This document shows, one piece after another, positions 9,186 through 19,100 of a stretch of 64,000 bases of DNA. Under the pieces are notes generated by a model that saw only the letters and a program-made list of their open reading frames with translations, was not told where the DNA came from and searched no databases. The stretch comes from Stieleria maiorica (GTDB lineage Bacteria > Planctomycetota > Planctomycetia > Pirellulales > Pirellulaceae): assembly GCF_008035925.1 (NCBI RefSeq), contig NZ_CP036264.1, positions 6,543,641-6,607,640 on the forward strand. The letters run 5' to 3'. Every line of letters starts with the position of its first letter. Within the stretch, counting starts at the first letter, position 1. The position numbers were made by a program, and so were the translations under genes.

Positions 9186-11918
9186 TTGCGGATAAATAAC
9201 CTCGGCACTGCAGGTTTTCATTGCACACGCCTCATGCTTTCCATTGCATGTATATTGACCGTTCCTGCGAGACTCGCAGGCGAGATGCCGGAACCGGCAT
9301 GCGAAATCGAGGGAATATCGGAATATCAGTTGGACAACGGGCTGAAGGTGCTTTTTGTGCCGGATTCCTCGATTCCTACCCTTACTGTCAATATCATCAT
9401 TCGCGCTGGCTCGCGTCATGAGCCGTATGGGCAAAAAGGTATCGCCCATCTCTTAGAGCACATGATGTTTAAGGGAACGGTCGCCTTTCCAGACGTCCGA
9501 AACGTCATCCGACGAAACGGCTGGTCGATGCAAGCTTCGACGTGGAATGACTTCACGAACTACGAATCAACCATGCCCGGTACACGCGAGAATCTGGAGA
9601 AAATAATCCACTTTGAGGCGGATCGCTTCGCCAATCTCCGCTTGACACCGAGTCAGCTGACCGAGGAACTAAAGATCGTCTTGAACGAAAACAGCAACGC
9701 GAAAGCGAGTCCAGAAAACGTTCTGACTGAACAGATGATTTCGGTGGCGTTCCCTTGGCACAACTATGGCCGAGCGACTATTGGAAATCAGGGTGACCTC
9801 AGCAAGATGACGGTGGACTCTCTGGAAGCATTTCGCCGGACGTACTATCGGGCCGACAATGCAACGATTGTCCTGGCAGGAAGATTCGAACCACAGTTGG
9901 CGCTGGACAGCATCCAGACACACTTCGGTGGACTCAAGTACCCTGAACGCGTACCTCCAATCGAATCGACGATTGATCCGCCACAGACCGGCGAACGTCG
10001 AATAACGGTGAGAGGGATGACCGGAAAACCGGTCGCAGCGCTTCTTTACCACGGGCCGGCGGGAGCTCATGAAGACTTTGCCGCATTCGAGATCTTTCTC
10101 AGTGCATTGATGGACACGACACCTGGCTACCTTTGGGCGCAAGAGCGATTTCGATCGGCTGCCCTGGTTTCCCCCGACATCCTTGGAGATGGCCAGCTCT
10201 GGGGGCGAATCTCAGGATTGAAGCAACGCGGATTCGTTGAGCTGTATGGGACGATGCCGACCGATTCGGCTCCGGAACCGTTGTTAAACGAGCTTGTCGC
10301 TGCCACCGAGCACTTTGCCGAGAACGTGACACGCGAACAAGTGCGATCAGCGAAACGCCGAGTTCTTGCCAGAATGCAGAGTCAGCTGCTTGACCTTCGG
10401 TCGTTTGCGGTTGAGCTTCGCTACTGGGAATCCCTTGGCAATTGGCGTTTGTACTTTCTGCATCGCGACCGAGTCAAAAACGTTCGCGTCGAAGATGTTC
10501 AGCGGGTCGCCAAACGGTATCTACATCGCGACAATCGAACGGAAGGACTTTACTTTGCCTCGAGCGAGCCCGTATTGACGACAATTCAAGAGCCGCACGT
10601 ACCACCGGAGTCTTTCGATGGTTTTCATCGGGAGAGTACGATTTCTGTCGGCGAATGGATTGAGCCGGATCCGTTGGCGGTTGAAAGCCGGGTGAGTCGC
10701 CGTTCGTTTCCCAACGGAGTGAAGGTAGCTTTGTTGCAAAAAAGGACACGCGGGTCGATGGTGCACGCGAGACTAACGTTCCGACTCGATAGCACCGTCA
10801 TGCCCGTGGTAAACGCGGGTGCACTTTTGTTGCTCCCAAAACTGATCACTTCAACGAACGCGAAAGCGGCCGCGCGCCTGCGTGTTCCCGGATCGGTCGG
10901 ACTTGGAACTACCTTTGGAAGCAGAACGGTTGATGGACTCAGCATCACCATTCGCTCAGAGAAGGAGCATTTCTTGTTGATGCTCGAACGACTCGATCAT
11001 CTGCTTAGCGGGCCTTGTTTTACGCAGGATGAATTTGAAACGCTCAAACGAACGAACGTCGCCTCGTTGGAGCGTCGCTCAAGACTTCCCTACCCCTTAG
11101 CCGATGAACACCTGCGCCGAAGCGGAGCTAAATCGCTACAGGAGGAGTTGGATTCGCTGAAGTCGATCAGATTCGCGGATATTCTTGACTGTTACCAGCA
11201 ATTGACCGGTAGCGTGCATGGTGATTTTGTAGCAGTTGGTGATTTCGAGCCGGAAACAGTCATCGCGAAAGTCGCACCACCACTGGACCGTTGGCAGTCG
11301 GAGCGCGAGTTTCAACCTCCCGCTTCCTATCAAGTTGAATCCGAGTCTACGGAACTGCAAATTGACGGGAGTCCGTCGGCATGCTTTGCTGGTGACCTCT
11401 ATGTCCAAGTCGGCCGGGACCACCCAGACTACGTCGCGTTGTTGGTTGCGCATCGAGTTTGGATGCTGCGTCGATTAATTCCTCGGATCAGCCAGGATGT
11501 CGGTTTGTCATACTATTACTCGAACTCTCTCCAGCCCCTGCCGGGCACGAATCAGTCCCGAGTAAGCTTGCGAGCTACCTGCGACTCAGTAAGGCTTTTG
11601 GAGTTGAAACGAGCGATTGCCGATTCATTTTATTCTCTGCATTCAACCGAGATCACAGTCGACGAACTCAGTCTCGCAAAGGAGCATTTGGCGAATTCAG
11701 CGCGGATGAAATTCTGGAGCGACAAATCACTGCTTTCTAGCCTCGCGGAAACGACCAGCGAAGATCGAAGCTTTATCGACGAATCTAACCTGATGCGGCG
11801 AATCAATGAGGTAGGGTTGGCCGACGTGCAGCAGGCAGGCAAAAACTACTTGAATTTCGATCAAATGGTAATCGCTGTAGCTGGGGACGTTGCGCTTACA
11901 GCAGATCCAGATCAATAA
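9186..11918 (+). CDS. M16 (pitrilysin/insulinase) family zinc metallopeptidase, exported
   Basis: Predicted protein of about 910 residues. The N-terminus has a hydrophobic segment (LMLSIACILTVPARLAG) that fits a signal peptide, followed by the M16 start (YQLDNGLKVLFVPDSS). The inverse zinc motif HLLEH lies at about residues 88-92, with FKGT just after it. A downstream Glu in the EELKIVLNEN segment can supply the third zinc ligand. Length and two successive M16-like halves match the two-domain single-chain type (PqqL-like). The second half lacks HxxEH, as usual for the inactive half. The start is TTG at 9186, chosen on the Shine-Dalgarno; ATG 9234 would still keep the signal peptide. It probably degrades peptides in the periplasm. 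It converges with the hypothetical gene at 11993. Confidence 0.9.
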   Translation: MRINNLGTAGFHCTRLMLSIACILTVPARLAGEMPEPACEIEGISEYQLDNGLKVLFVPDSSIPTLTVNIIIRAGSRHEPYGQKGIAHLLEHMMFKGTVAFPDVRNVIRRNGWSMQASTWNDFTNYESTMPGTRENLEKIIHFEADRFANLRLTPSQLTEELKIVLNENSNAKASPENVLTEQMISVAFPWHNYGRATIGNQGDLSKMTVDSLEAFRRTYYRADNATIVLAGRFEPQLALDSIQTHFGGLKYPERVPPIESTIDPPQTGERRITVRGMTGKPVAALLYHGPAGAHEDFAAFEIFLSALMDTTPGYLWAQERFRSAALVSPDILGDGQLWGRISGLKQRGFVELYGTMPTDSAPEPLLNELVAATEHFAENVTREQVRSAKRRVLARMQSQLLDLRSFAVELRYWESLGNWRLYFLHRDRVKNVRVEDVQRVAKRYLHRDNRTEGLYFASSEPVLTTIQEPHVPPESFDGFHRESTISVGEWIEPDPLAVESRVSRRSFPNGVKVALLQKRTRGSMVHARLTFRLDSTVMPVVNAGALLLLPKLITSTNAKAAARLRVPGSVGLGTTFGSRTVDGLSITIRSEKEHFLLMLERLDHLLSGPCFTQDEFETLKRTNVASLERRSRLPYPLADEHLRRSGAKSLQEELDSLKSIRFADILDCYQQLTGSVHGDFVAVGDFEPETVIAKVAPPLDRWQSEREFQPPASYQVESESTELQIDGSPSACFAGDLYVQVGRDHPDYVALLVAHRVWMLRRLIPRISQDVGLSYYYSNSLQPLPGTNQSRVSLRATCDSVRLLELKRAIADSFYSLHSTEITVDELSLAKEHLANSARMKFWSDKSLLSSLAETTSEDRSFIDESNLMRRINEVGLADVQQAGKNYLNFDQMVIAVAGDVALTADPDQ

Positions 11919-11992
11919 GGACGCCATCTTTTCGTCATGTCGGCTGCATCACGGACGGTGTCGAGGGCCTCCCCACATGGACGTCGGTCGGA

Positions 11993-12622
11993 TCACTGCT
12001 CAAGTCGTTTCCGCAATGAGTCCATCGAAATGCCGTTCGGGACCGCTGCGCCGAGATGACTTTCTTTGGGCGCGTCGAGCGATTGCACGACAAACGATCC
12101 GATTTGAAAGAACTCCTTCAGAAACGGTGCCGCACCGAGAACATCACCTAACGGCTTGCAGTACTCCATCGTCGTCTCATCATCTAAGCTCGCGATGAAG
12201 CTGACGATACCTTCCGGTTTTCGACCAAGCCCAAACATGCTGTTCATCGCCTGTTGGTGAGTCTCGTCGTCTGAATGTTCGAGCGTACTGCAGAGTTGGT
12301 CGGTCGCATCGATTGGCTCCAACGAATCGGCTAGAGACTCTTCGATCGCTTCTGCCATTTTCACCGTCAAATCGATGACGACCGACATGCCTTTCACCAC
12401 ACCCTGAGACTGCGGTACCATGAATTTGAGCGTCTCTTCTACGATGCTTTTGAGAGGGAAAATGAGAGCTCGAAGTTGAGGCTTTGAGTAGGCGTCCTGG
12501 GTCAAAAGAAGATCGTGAACACCTCCGGGAGTCCGAATCACGATCGACGGTTCGTCGACAGTCCCCTCAGACAAGACCGACTTCAAATCCGGACGCTCCC
12601 GTATCGTGGACTTGATGTACAT
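11993..12622 (-). CDS. Hypothetical protein, 209 aa
   Basis: I do not recognise a family. ATG start; the protein is soluble-looking, with no signal peptide or membrane segment, and acidic patches (SDDETHQQAM, ASLDDETTMEY). It has an amphipathic central region (LKSIVEETLKFMVPQ, VVIDLTVKMAEAIEESLADSL) likely to be helical. Codon use looks like the neighbouring M16 gene and is less GC-rich than the genes to the right. It is monocistronic, converging on the peptidase with a 74-bp gap. A near-perfect sigma-70 promoter lies about 55 nt upstream, which supports the gene being real. Confidence 0.7.
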   Translation of the reverse strand: MYIKSTIRERPDLKSVLSEGTVDEPSIVIRTPGGVHDLLLTQDAYSKPQLRALIFPLKSIVEETLKFMVPQSQGVVKGMSVVIDLTVKMAEAIEESLADSLEPIDATDQLCSTLEHSDDETHQQAMNSMFGLGRKPEGIVSFIASLDDETTMEYCKPLGDVLGAAPFLKEFFQIGSFVVQSLDAPKESHLGAAVPNGISMDSLRKRLEQ

Positions 12623-12676
12623 CGTGAAGTTTTCCGCCCGTCTCGGCCCGTTTCGTTTTTAGAGACTCCGTCTCGG

Positions 12677-12705
12677 TTTATATTGCAGCCATCATGCAAT
12701 GTCAA
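12677..12705 (-). promoter_or_regulatory. Sigma-70 type promoter for the 209-aa hypothetical gene
   Basis: On the minus strand TTGACA (12700-12705, a perfect -35) is separated by exactly 17 nt from TATAAA (12677-12682, 5/6 match to the -10). Expected transcription start is near 12670, giving a leader of about 50 nt. The gap from 12623 to 12938 holds nothing else that I can assign. Confidence 0.7.
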
Positions 12706-12938
12706 ATTTCGGTTTACGCACTGCTCCTTCATGCCTAAGCCGTTGTTTTCGAGTGAGTCGCACACGAGTTCCTTGCCGATACCGGATCGCAAAAATGCGT
12801 CTCCTCACGCGACGGTACCCATGCGAGTTTAGATTAGAAGCGTCCTTCGGGTGATCGGTTCCACCGGCCGGCGGCGCGGCATGGGCGGTACCGTCCAAGG
12901 AGTCACCTGGGCAAAAGGGTTTCAGTCGCCAACCTCAG

Positions 12939-13011
12939 CACCCCCGGCAGGATTCGAACCTGCGACACCAGCTTTAGGAAAGCTGTGCTCTATCCCCTGA
13001 GCTACGGGGGC
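12939..13011 (-). tRNA. tRNA-Arg (anticodon CCT)
   Basis: The minus strand folds into a canonical 73-nt cloverleaf: acceptor GCCCCCG with CGGGGGT (closing G-U), D arm GCTC/GAGC, anticodon stem CAGCT/AGCTG with loop TTCCTAA, and T arm GCAGG-TTCGAAT-CCTGC. Anticodon CCU reads the AGG arginine codon. The 3' CCA is not encoded. It sits between the lower-GC left segment and the high-GC right segment, with its 3' end facing left. Confidence 0.95.
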
Positions 13012-13164
13012 GTGTTGGCGTCCACGTTTTACCTTGCCGGTGTTGCCAGGAAAACCTGTCTCCGCTGGACGCGCCATTTCTTTGCAAAGAATCGGCCCCC
13101 TCCATTCGAGGGTCCGCCATAATGGAGGCCTCTCGCGACACCGAATTCCCTCGATCGGAGACTA

Positions 13165-16100
13165 GTGAGCGTGTTTGCAGCCAATCGTTCGCCGCATTTT
13201 TGGTTTTTCGTGTGTTTTGCCACCTTGCTCGGCTTGGGATCCTGTTGGGAACGCTCGGCCGGTGCGCAGGAGACCACCGATGACCAATCCCCCACGGTTT
13301 CCGAACAAGAACGCGCGACCGCCGAGAGGTTTCTGCAGGTGTTGTTGCGGCGGCCGCGGCCTGGAACGGCACTGAATCGCGTTTACGGGTTCCATGTGCA
13401 AAACGGGTCGTTGGATGATTTTATCGACTCATTGGACGTTCCCGATGACGCCCCCGATGCCGGTCGGAAACGGATGATTCTGGGCCTGCTGCAATCCCAG
13501 CGCGGTCGCCACGCCCTGGCGGCAGAGGCATTTGCCAAAGCAGAATCGCTGCAGGAAGACGACTACGCCAGCAGCTACTACCTGGGACGGTCCCTGCTTG
13601 CCATCGGTCAAACGGAAAAGGCCGCCGCGGCGATCGAACGCGCGATCGAGCGCAAACCGGCTCGCAACGAAGCGCTTCCCATCTTCACCGAACTGGGACG
13701 CATCTACAGCCGCGCCGGCCAAAACGAAAAAGCGCTTCGGGTCTGGCAAAAACTGGAATCGCTGTTTCCCGGCGATGCGCGTGTCGGCGGGCAAATCGCC
13801 AGCACGTTGGCGGACGAAGGAAACGTCCGCGCAGCATTGCAACGATTCGAATCGCTTGCCAAGACGGCCCGAAAAGATGATGACAAGATCGCGTTCGCGA
13901 TCCAGGCCGCCGAAATGCGCCGGCGACTCGGGCAGACCGACGAGTGCACGCGAGCTCTGGAGGCCATCCTGGCTCGGCTGCGTCCGGGAAGCTGGTTGTA
14001 CAGTGACGTCCGAAATCGGATCGAAGCCGGGTTCCTAAAATCCGGTGACTACGACGCCCTGGCAAACTACTACAACGAAAAGCTTGCCGAATCCGAAGAC
14101 GACCTGGCGATGCAAATTCGCTTGGGGCGAATCCTGGTGTCCGCCGGCCGGATCGACGAAGCCGCAGAAACGTTGGCCCAAGCAATCCAGCGAGCGCCGG
14201 ACGACGCGAACGTGCGGCTGGCGTTGATCGATGTCTTGGTCAGCAAGGGAGACATCGCTGCCGCCGCCGAACAGTTCAAATCGCTAGCGGAAAAAGATCC
14301 CGACAACCCCGATCTGTTGCTCCGCTGGGGACAGACTCTGTTGCAAGACGATTCGCGGCCGCTCGCTGAGAGACGTGCCGCCGCCGCAGGTGTTTGGCGA
14401 CGCTTGGCCGATCGCCGGCAAGACGACGCCGTCGTGTTGTCGCAGATCGCCGATCGCTTGCGCGGGATCGATCGCAAGGACGATGCCATCGGCTTGTACG
14501 AACAAGCCATCGCCGTCGATCCCGATTCGCCGCAGTACCGCGAGTATCTGGGCGAATACCTGCATCGTCTGGACCGAAAGGACGAAGCGATCCAAACATG
14601 GCTGTCGATCGCCGAAGGAGACCGTCGCAATCGCGATTCGCTGGTCCGTCTTGCAGAGGTCTTTTCGACGTTCAAAGAAGACGATCGTGCGATGGAGGCA
14701 TGGCGCGAGGCCGCCGAATTGAATCTCACATTCCCCCAAGAATTACGATTCGCACGTCGTTTGCGCGACGCGGCGCTGTACGACGAAGCGATCGCGCGAC
14801 TGGACGCGGCCGAAACGATCGCCGAGACTCCCGACGAGCATGAACAGTTGCTAAAGGATCGCATCGCGACCTACCAGGAAGCCGGAACACTGCCACAACA
14901 AATCGCCTCGCTGGAGGCCGAGCCACCGACGGCCGAGAACCTGCGGACCCTGGCGATGATGCATGCCGCCGCCGGACAATGGGCGGATGCCGAGGTGGCC
15001 ATTCGCGACGCGGTCAAAAAGCAACCCGATGATCCGAGGGTGTTGTTGGTGACCGCGGAGATCGCCGAGGCGCAAAATCGATTTGCCGAGGCTGTCGCGT
15101 CGTTCCAAACGCTGGCTCGTGTCGAGGTCCGCTTTCAAACGAACTATCTGCAGCGGGTCGCCCAATTGCAAATGCGTTTGGGGCAGGTCGATCAGGCGAT
15201 GGAGACGTGTGATGCGTTGATCGACGCAAACCCGGCAAGCCCGGAATCGTATCAATTCATGGCGCGGCTGGCATTCCGCGCCGGACGCGACGACCAGGCG
15301 ATCACGGCGCTGCGGCGTGCGATGAACATCGCGCCCCGCGACAACGCTCCACGCCGGATGCTGGCCTCCGCTTTCGCCGACCGCTATCGCACCGAAGAGG
15401 CGATCGAGTTGTATTGGCAGGCGATGCGCTACGAATCGAAAGCCGACGACCGAATCGCGTTGGTCAAACAGCTGGCCCCCTTGTATGACCGACAGAATGA
15501 ATTGGACACGCTTGTCGGGCGAATCGACCAGATGGCACGCGACGACGTCGATGCGCGAACGGTCCAGTTGATGATTTCGGCGGCTCATGAGGCGGTCCAG
15601 GACTACGGCGCGGCGCGGCAAGCCATCGATCCGCTGCTGGCCGGCCAGCCACGCGATGTTTCACTGCTGGAGACCATGGTCCGTTTAAGCGACGCGGCCG
15701 ATGACGTTGCCACCGCGGCCGAGTTTCAAGAACGCATCGTCGCGCTGGCCGACACCCCGGAAAACCGTTTCAAACTGGTCCAGCTACAGCTCGACGCCGA
15801 CCTGATCGACATCAAGACGGCGCTCAGCGACCGAATTTCACTCAGTTCCGACCCGGCACGACTGGGGGCAATGATCCGCTCGGCCGTTCGACGCGGGGAT
15901 CGTCCGACGGCGATCGCGATTTGTGAAGAAGCCGTTCGACGCGACCCCGCCTTGTGGGACGTGAAACTGATGCTGGCCCAGTTGCTGCTGCATGAGCGTG
16001 GGGACGGCGAACCGGAAAACGCACAAGAGGAATCGTATCCCGAACCGCATCGCCGCGCGATCGATTTGGCCCGGGAGATCCGGCAGCAGGAGGTGCCGTT

Positions 16101-19100
16101 GGATGCCTTGCCGCCGGCGGCGCGAAAGCAGTCAGGCGGCAGTGCGGCCCGGCCCACCGGTTACGACACCAGTCCACGTCGCTGGACCAGCAGCTCCTAC
16201 GCACTGGCGCGCGGCTATCGGCTCGGTCGCTATGCCAGCGGAAACTATTCAAGTTCTGCTAACAGCTACACGACGGTCGATCCGTCGTCCTTCGGTCACG
16301 CCCGTGTGCTCGCCACGGCGGTCGAAATGGTCGCGATCGCCAAACGTTTTCCGGACGACGAAGCCAGATCGAAAATGGAGACGCTGATCGATCAGACGGT
16401 TTCACTTCCGGCGGTCGAACAGATCCGTGACGCCGCCGTGATCTGGGAACACCGGGCACTCCAGTCGATCCTCGGCTACCTGACGTCATCGTCGACTTCC
16501 AGCAGCGAGGCCGAATCAGCCCTCACCGAAAAACTGAACTGGCGACTGGCCGAGTTGGATCCCAAAGACGGCGCAACCTATTTGCGAAGCATGTTGATGG
16601 GCAAGATCCGGTCGGCGGCGCAATCGAAGGCCAACGACGAGACGCCGGCCGCTGACAAGTCCGGTGTAGCGCTCACGGAGTCACAGGTCCAGTTGGTGGT
16701 CAAGCTGTACGAGCAGGCGTTGGCAGACGCCACGGCCGGCGGCAACTCCGCTGCCTGGTCAACCCTGTCGGATTATCGCGTGATCTTGTCCCGTCATTTC
16801 GAGCGAACGGGCGACACGGCGCGGGCGAAGCAGTACGCGCTCAAGGAACCCGCTGCCGATGCCTCGTTGAACGAACTGATTAGGGCGATCGCCTACTATT
16901 TGAACCTCGACCAGGTCGACCAGGCCGACACACTGGTCAATCGTCTGATGCCGGCCGTTCGCGGCGACGGGAGCGGAAGATCAGCGTCGTCAAGCAGCGT
17001 CACCGGGACCGCCGGACATTTGGCGACCGCCGGCCCCCACGGTGCCGAATTCGTCGATCGGCATCGGTTTGCGATTCTTGACGCCGTTCTGGCACAAGCG
17101 ATCAAGAACAACATGACAGCGGCACGTCGCAGCACGACATTGTCCGACGGCACGATCAGCACCTACGTTCGCAGCGCGCAACGCAGTTATTATTCGTTCC
17201 AAGTCAAAGCACCGCTGTCAACGGACTTGCTGAGCCAGCAAGTCGTCAACGAGCTGTCGAGTCTTTTGTCCGGTCCAGAAAGCGGCCAGCCGCGCGGGTT
17301 GAACTTGACCGACGAGGTGCTCGAACACCTGGACCGGTCACCTGGCGATGCACCGATTCGAGAACAAAAGGTCCGCCGGGTCCTGGCCGCGTTTGCCTAT
17401 TGGTGGACGCAGCGGCCTGAGGAGTGTTATGACCGCATCGAGCGATTGAGCCGAGAGTTTCCGGACGACGTCGACTTGCGGATCGAACAGGCACGATTGG
17501 CGAGCGAATTGGCACAACCTCGCCTGGCCCTGTCGTTGCTCGATTCGTTCGATCCGCTCGACAGCGGCATGTTGGTTCGCAAAGAGATGGCGGCGATGAA
17601 TCTGGCGTCGCAGCTTGGGGACGTTGAACGTGCCAGGCAGGCGGCCGAGCGTTTGTTCGGGATGCGGATGGACAGCCGAACGCAGCTGGCGCTGGCCGAC
17701 CAGCTCCGCCGTCTGGGGATGCCCGAAAAGGTCGCCGCCGTGCTGCGTCGGCTGCGCGGCGGTCGCGCCCGCGATGAACGAACCGAATTGCAAATCGCGC
17801 AGGCCTTCCTGGCCAACGACGAGCAAGAAGCCTCCGCGGAGGTCGCCTACACGCTGCTGCGCAAGCTCAGTAGCGGGCGCGCTTCGACCAGCAATCTTGC
17901 GTACTACCGCCAGCAAGCCGTGTCGATCCTGCAAAACGCCAAGCGGCTCGATCCGCTGATCGAACAAGCCCAACGTCGCGTCGCATCCGCACCGGCTTCG
18001 GTTCGTGCCCGCATCGAATTGGCGGAACTTTACACCGCGGCTGGCCGGCAATCGGATGCGCAGGACTTGTGGGGCGAGATCGCGAAATCCAAACCCAACG
18101 ATCCGCGACAGTTGATCGCCCGCGCCGCGGCACTCTACAAAGCCAAGCAATACACGGAGGCCACCGAACTGTATCTCGATGCTTTCGAAAAGGACCCGCA
18201 ATTGCTCAGTCGACATGTTTACGACTTGACCCGCGCGGCGGATCGTGGCGGTGACACCGATGCGATGTTTCGACGATTGACCGAGTTTGATCCCGAGTCG
18301 ATCCAGAGCTACCGGTACGACAATCTGATCAACGTCGGGCGGCGAAAAGCGTTCACCGATGCGAAGCGAAAATTCGTCGCCCACGCGTTGAAGAATTCGC
18401 AGGTCAAGCAAGATTTTTATCGCTACATCCGAAACATCCCCGCGACCGAACGAGAGAAAATTCCCGAGATCCGTCAGGCGATGATCGACGTCGTCTGCGG
18501 TGATGACGCTTTCACGGCAACGTCGTCGACGTGGCGGGTCACCAGCCGGTCGTCCGGTGGCACGGCAAACGGGCCGTTGAAGGACATCTTATCATTGCTC
18601 CGCAGTGACGCTGAGGCGCGCGAGCGATTCGATGAGGCGGTTGCCAAAGCCCTGCAGAACGAAGCGACCGCGCCGACGGCAGCCTTTTTGGCGGCGCTGG
18701 TCGATGTCGCCGACGATGAAAAACGCAGCGCTGCGATCGAGTCGATTGTGGAATTGATGGAGCCCGCCGTCGCCGCCACCGTGTCCGGCGGTTCGTTCCA
18801 ACCGGCCATCAGCGGTGGATTGCTGTGGCAGGGCGGCCAGGCTCTGGAGTCGGTGTCCGAGATCAACGACAAGACCGCTCTGTTGGTTTCGATCTATGAA
18901 GCCGCCGGACGCGACCCGAGTGTCTCGATGACCGATATGCGGTTTTCCGTCGGGGCACGATTGGTCGATGCCCTGGCAGAGGACGGTCAAAATGCCCGGG
19001 CCAGGACGTTTCTGCTGTACGCATACGAGAAGACGGATCATTCATCCGACAACTTGCACAATCCCGGTTATGGCGACTACCAAGACATCCAGTCCTACCT

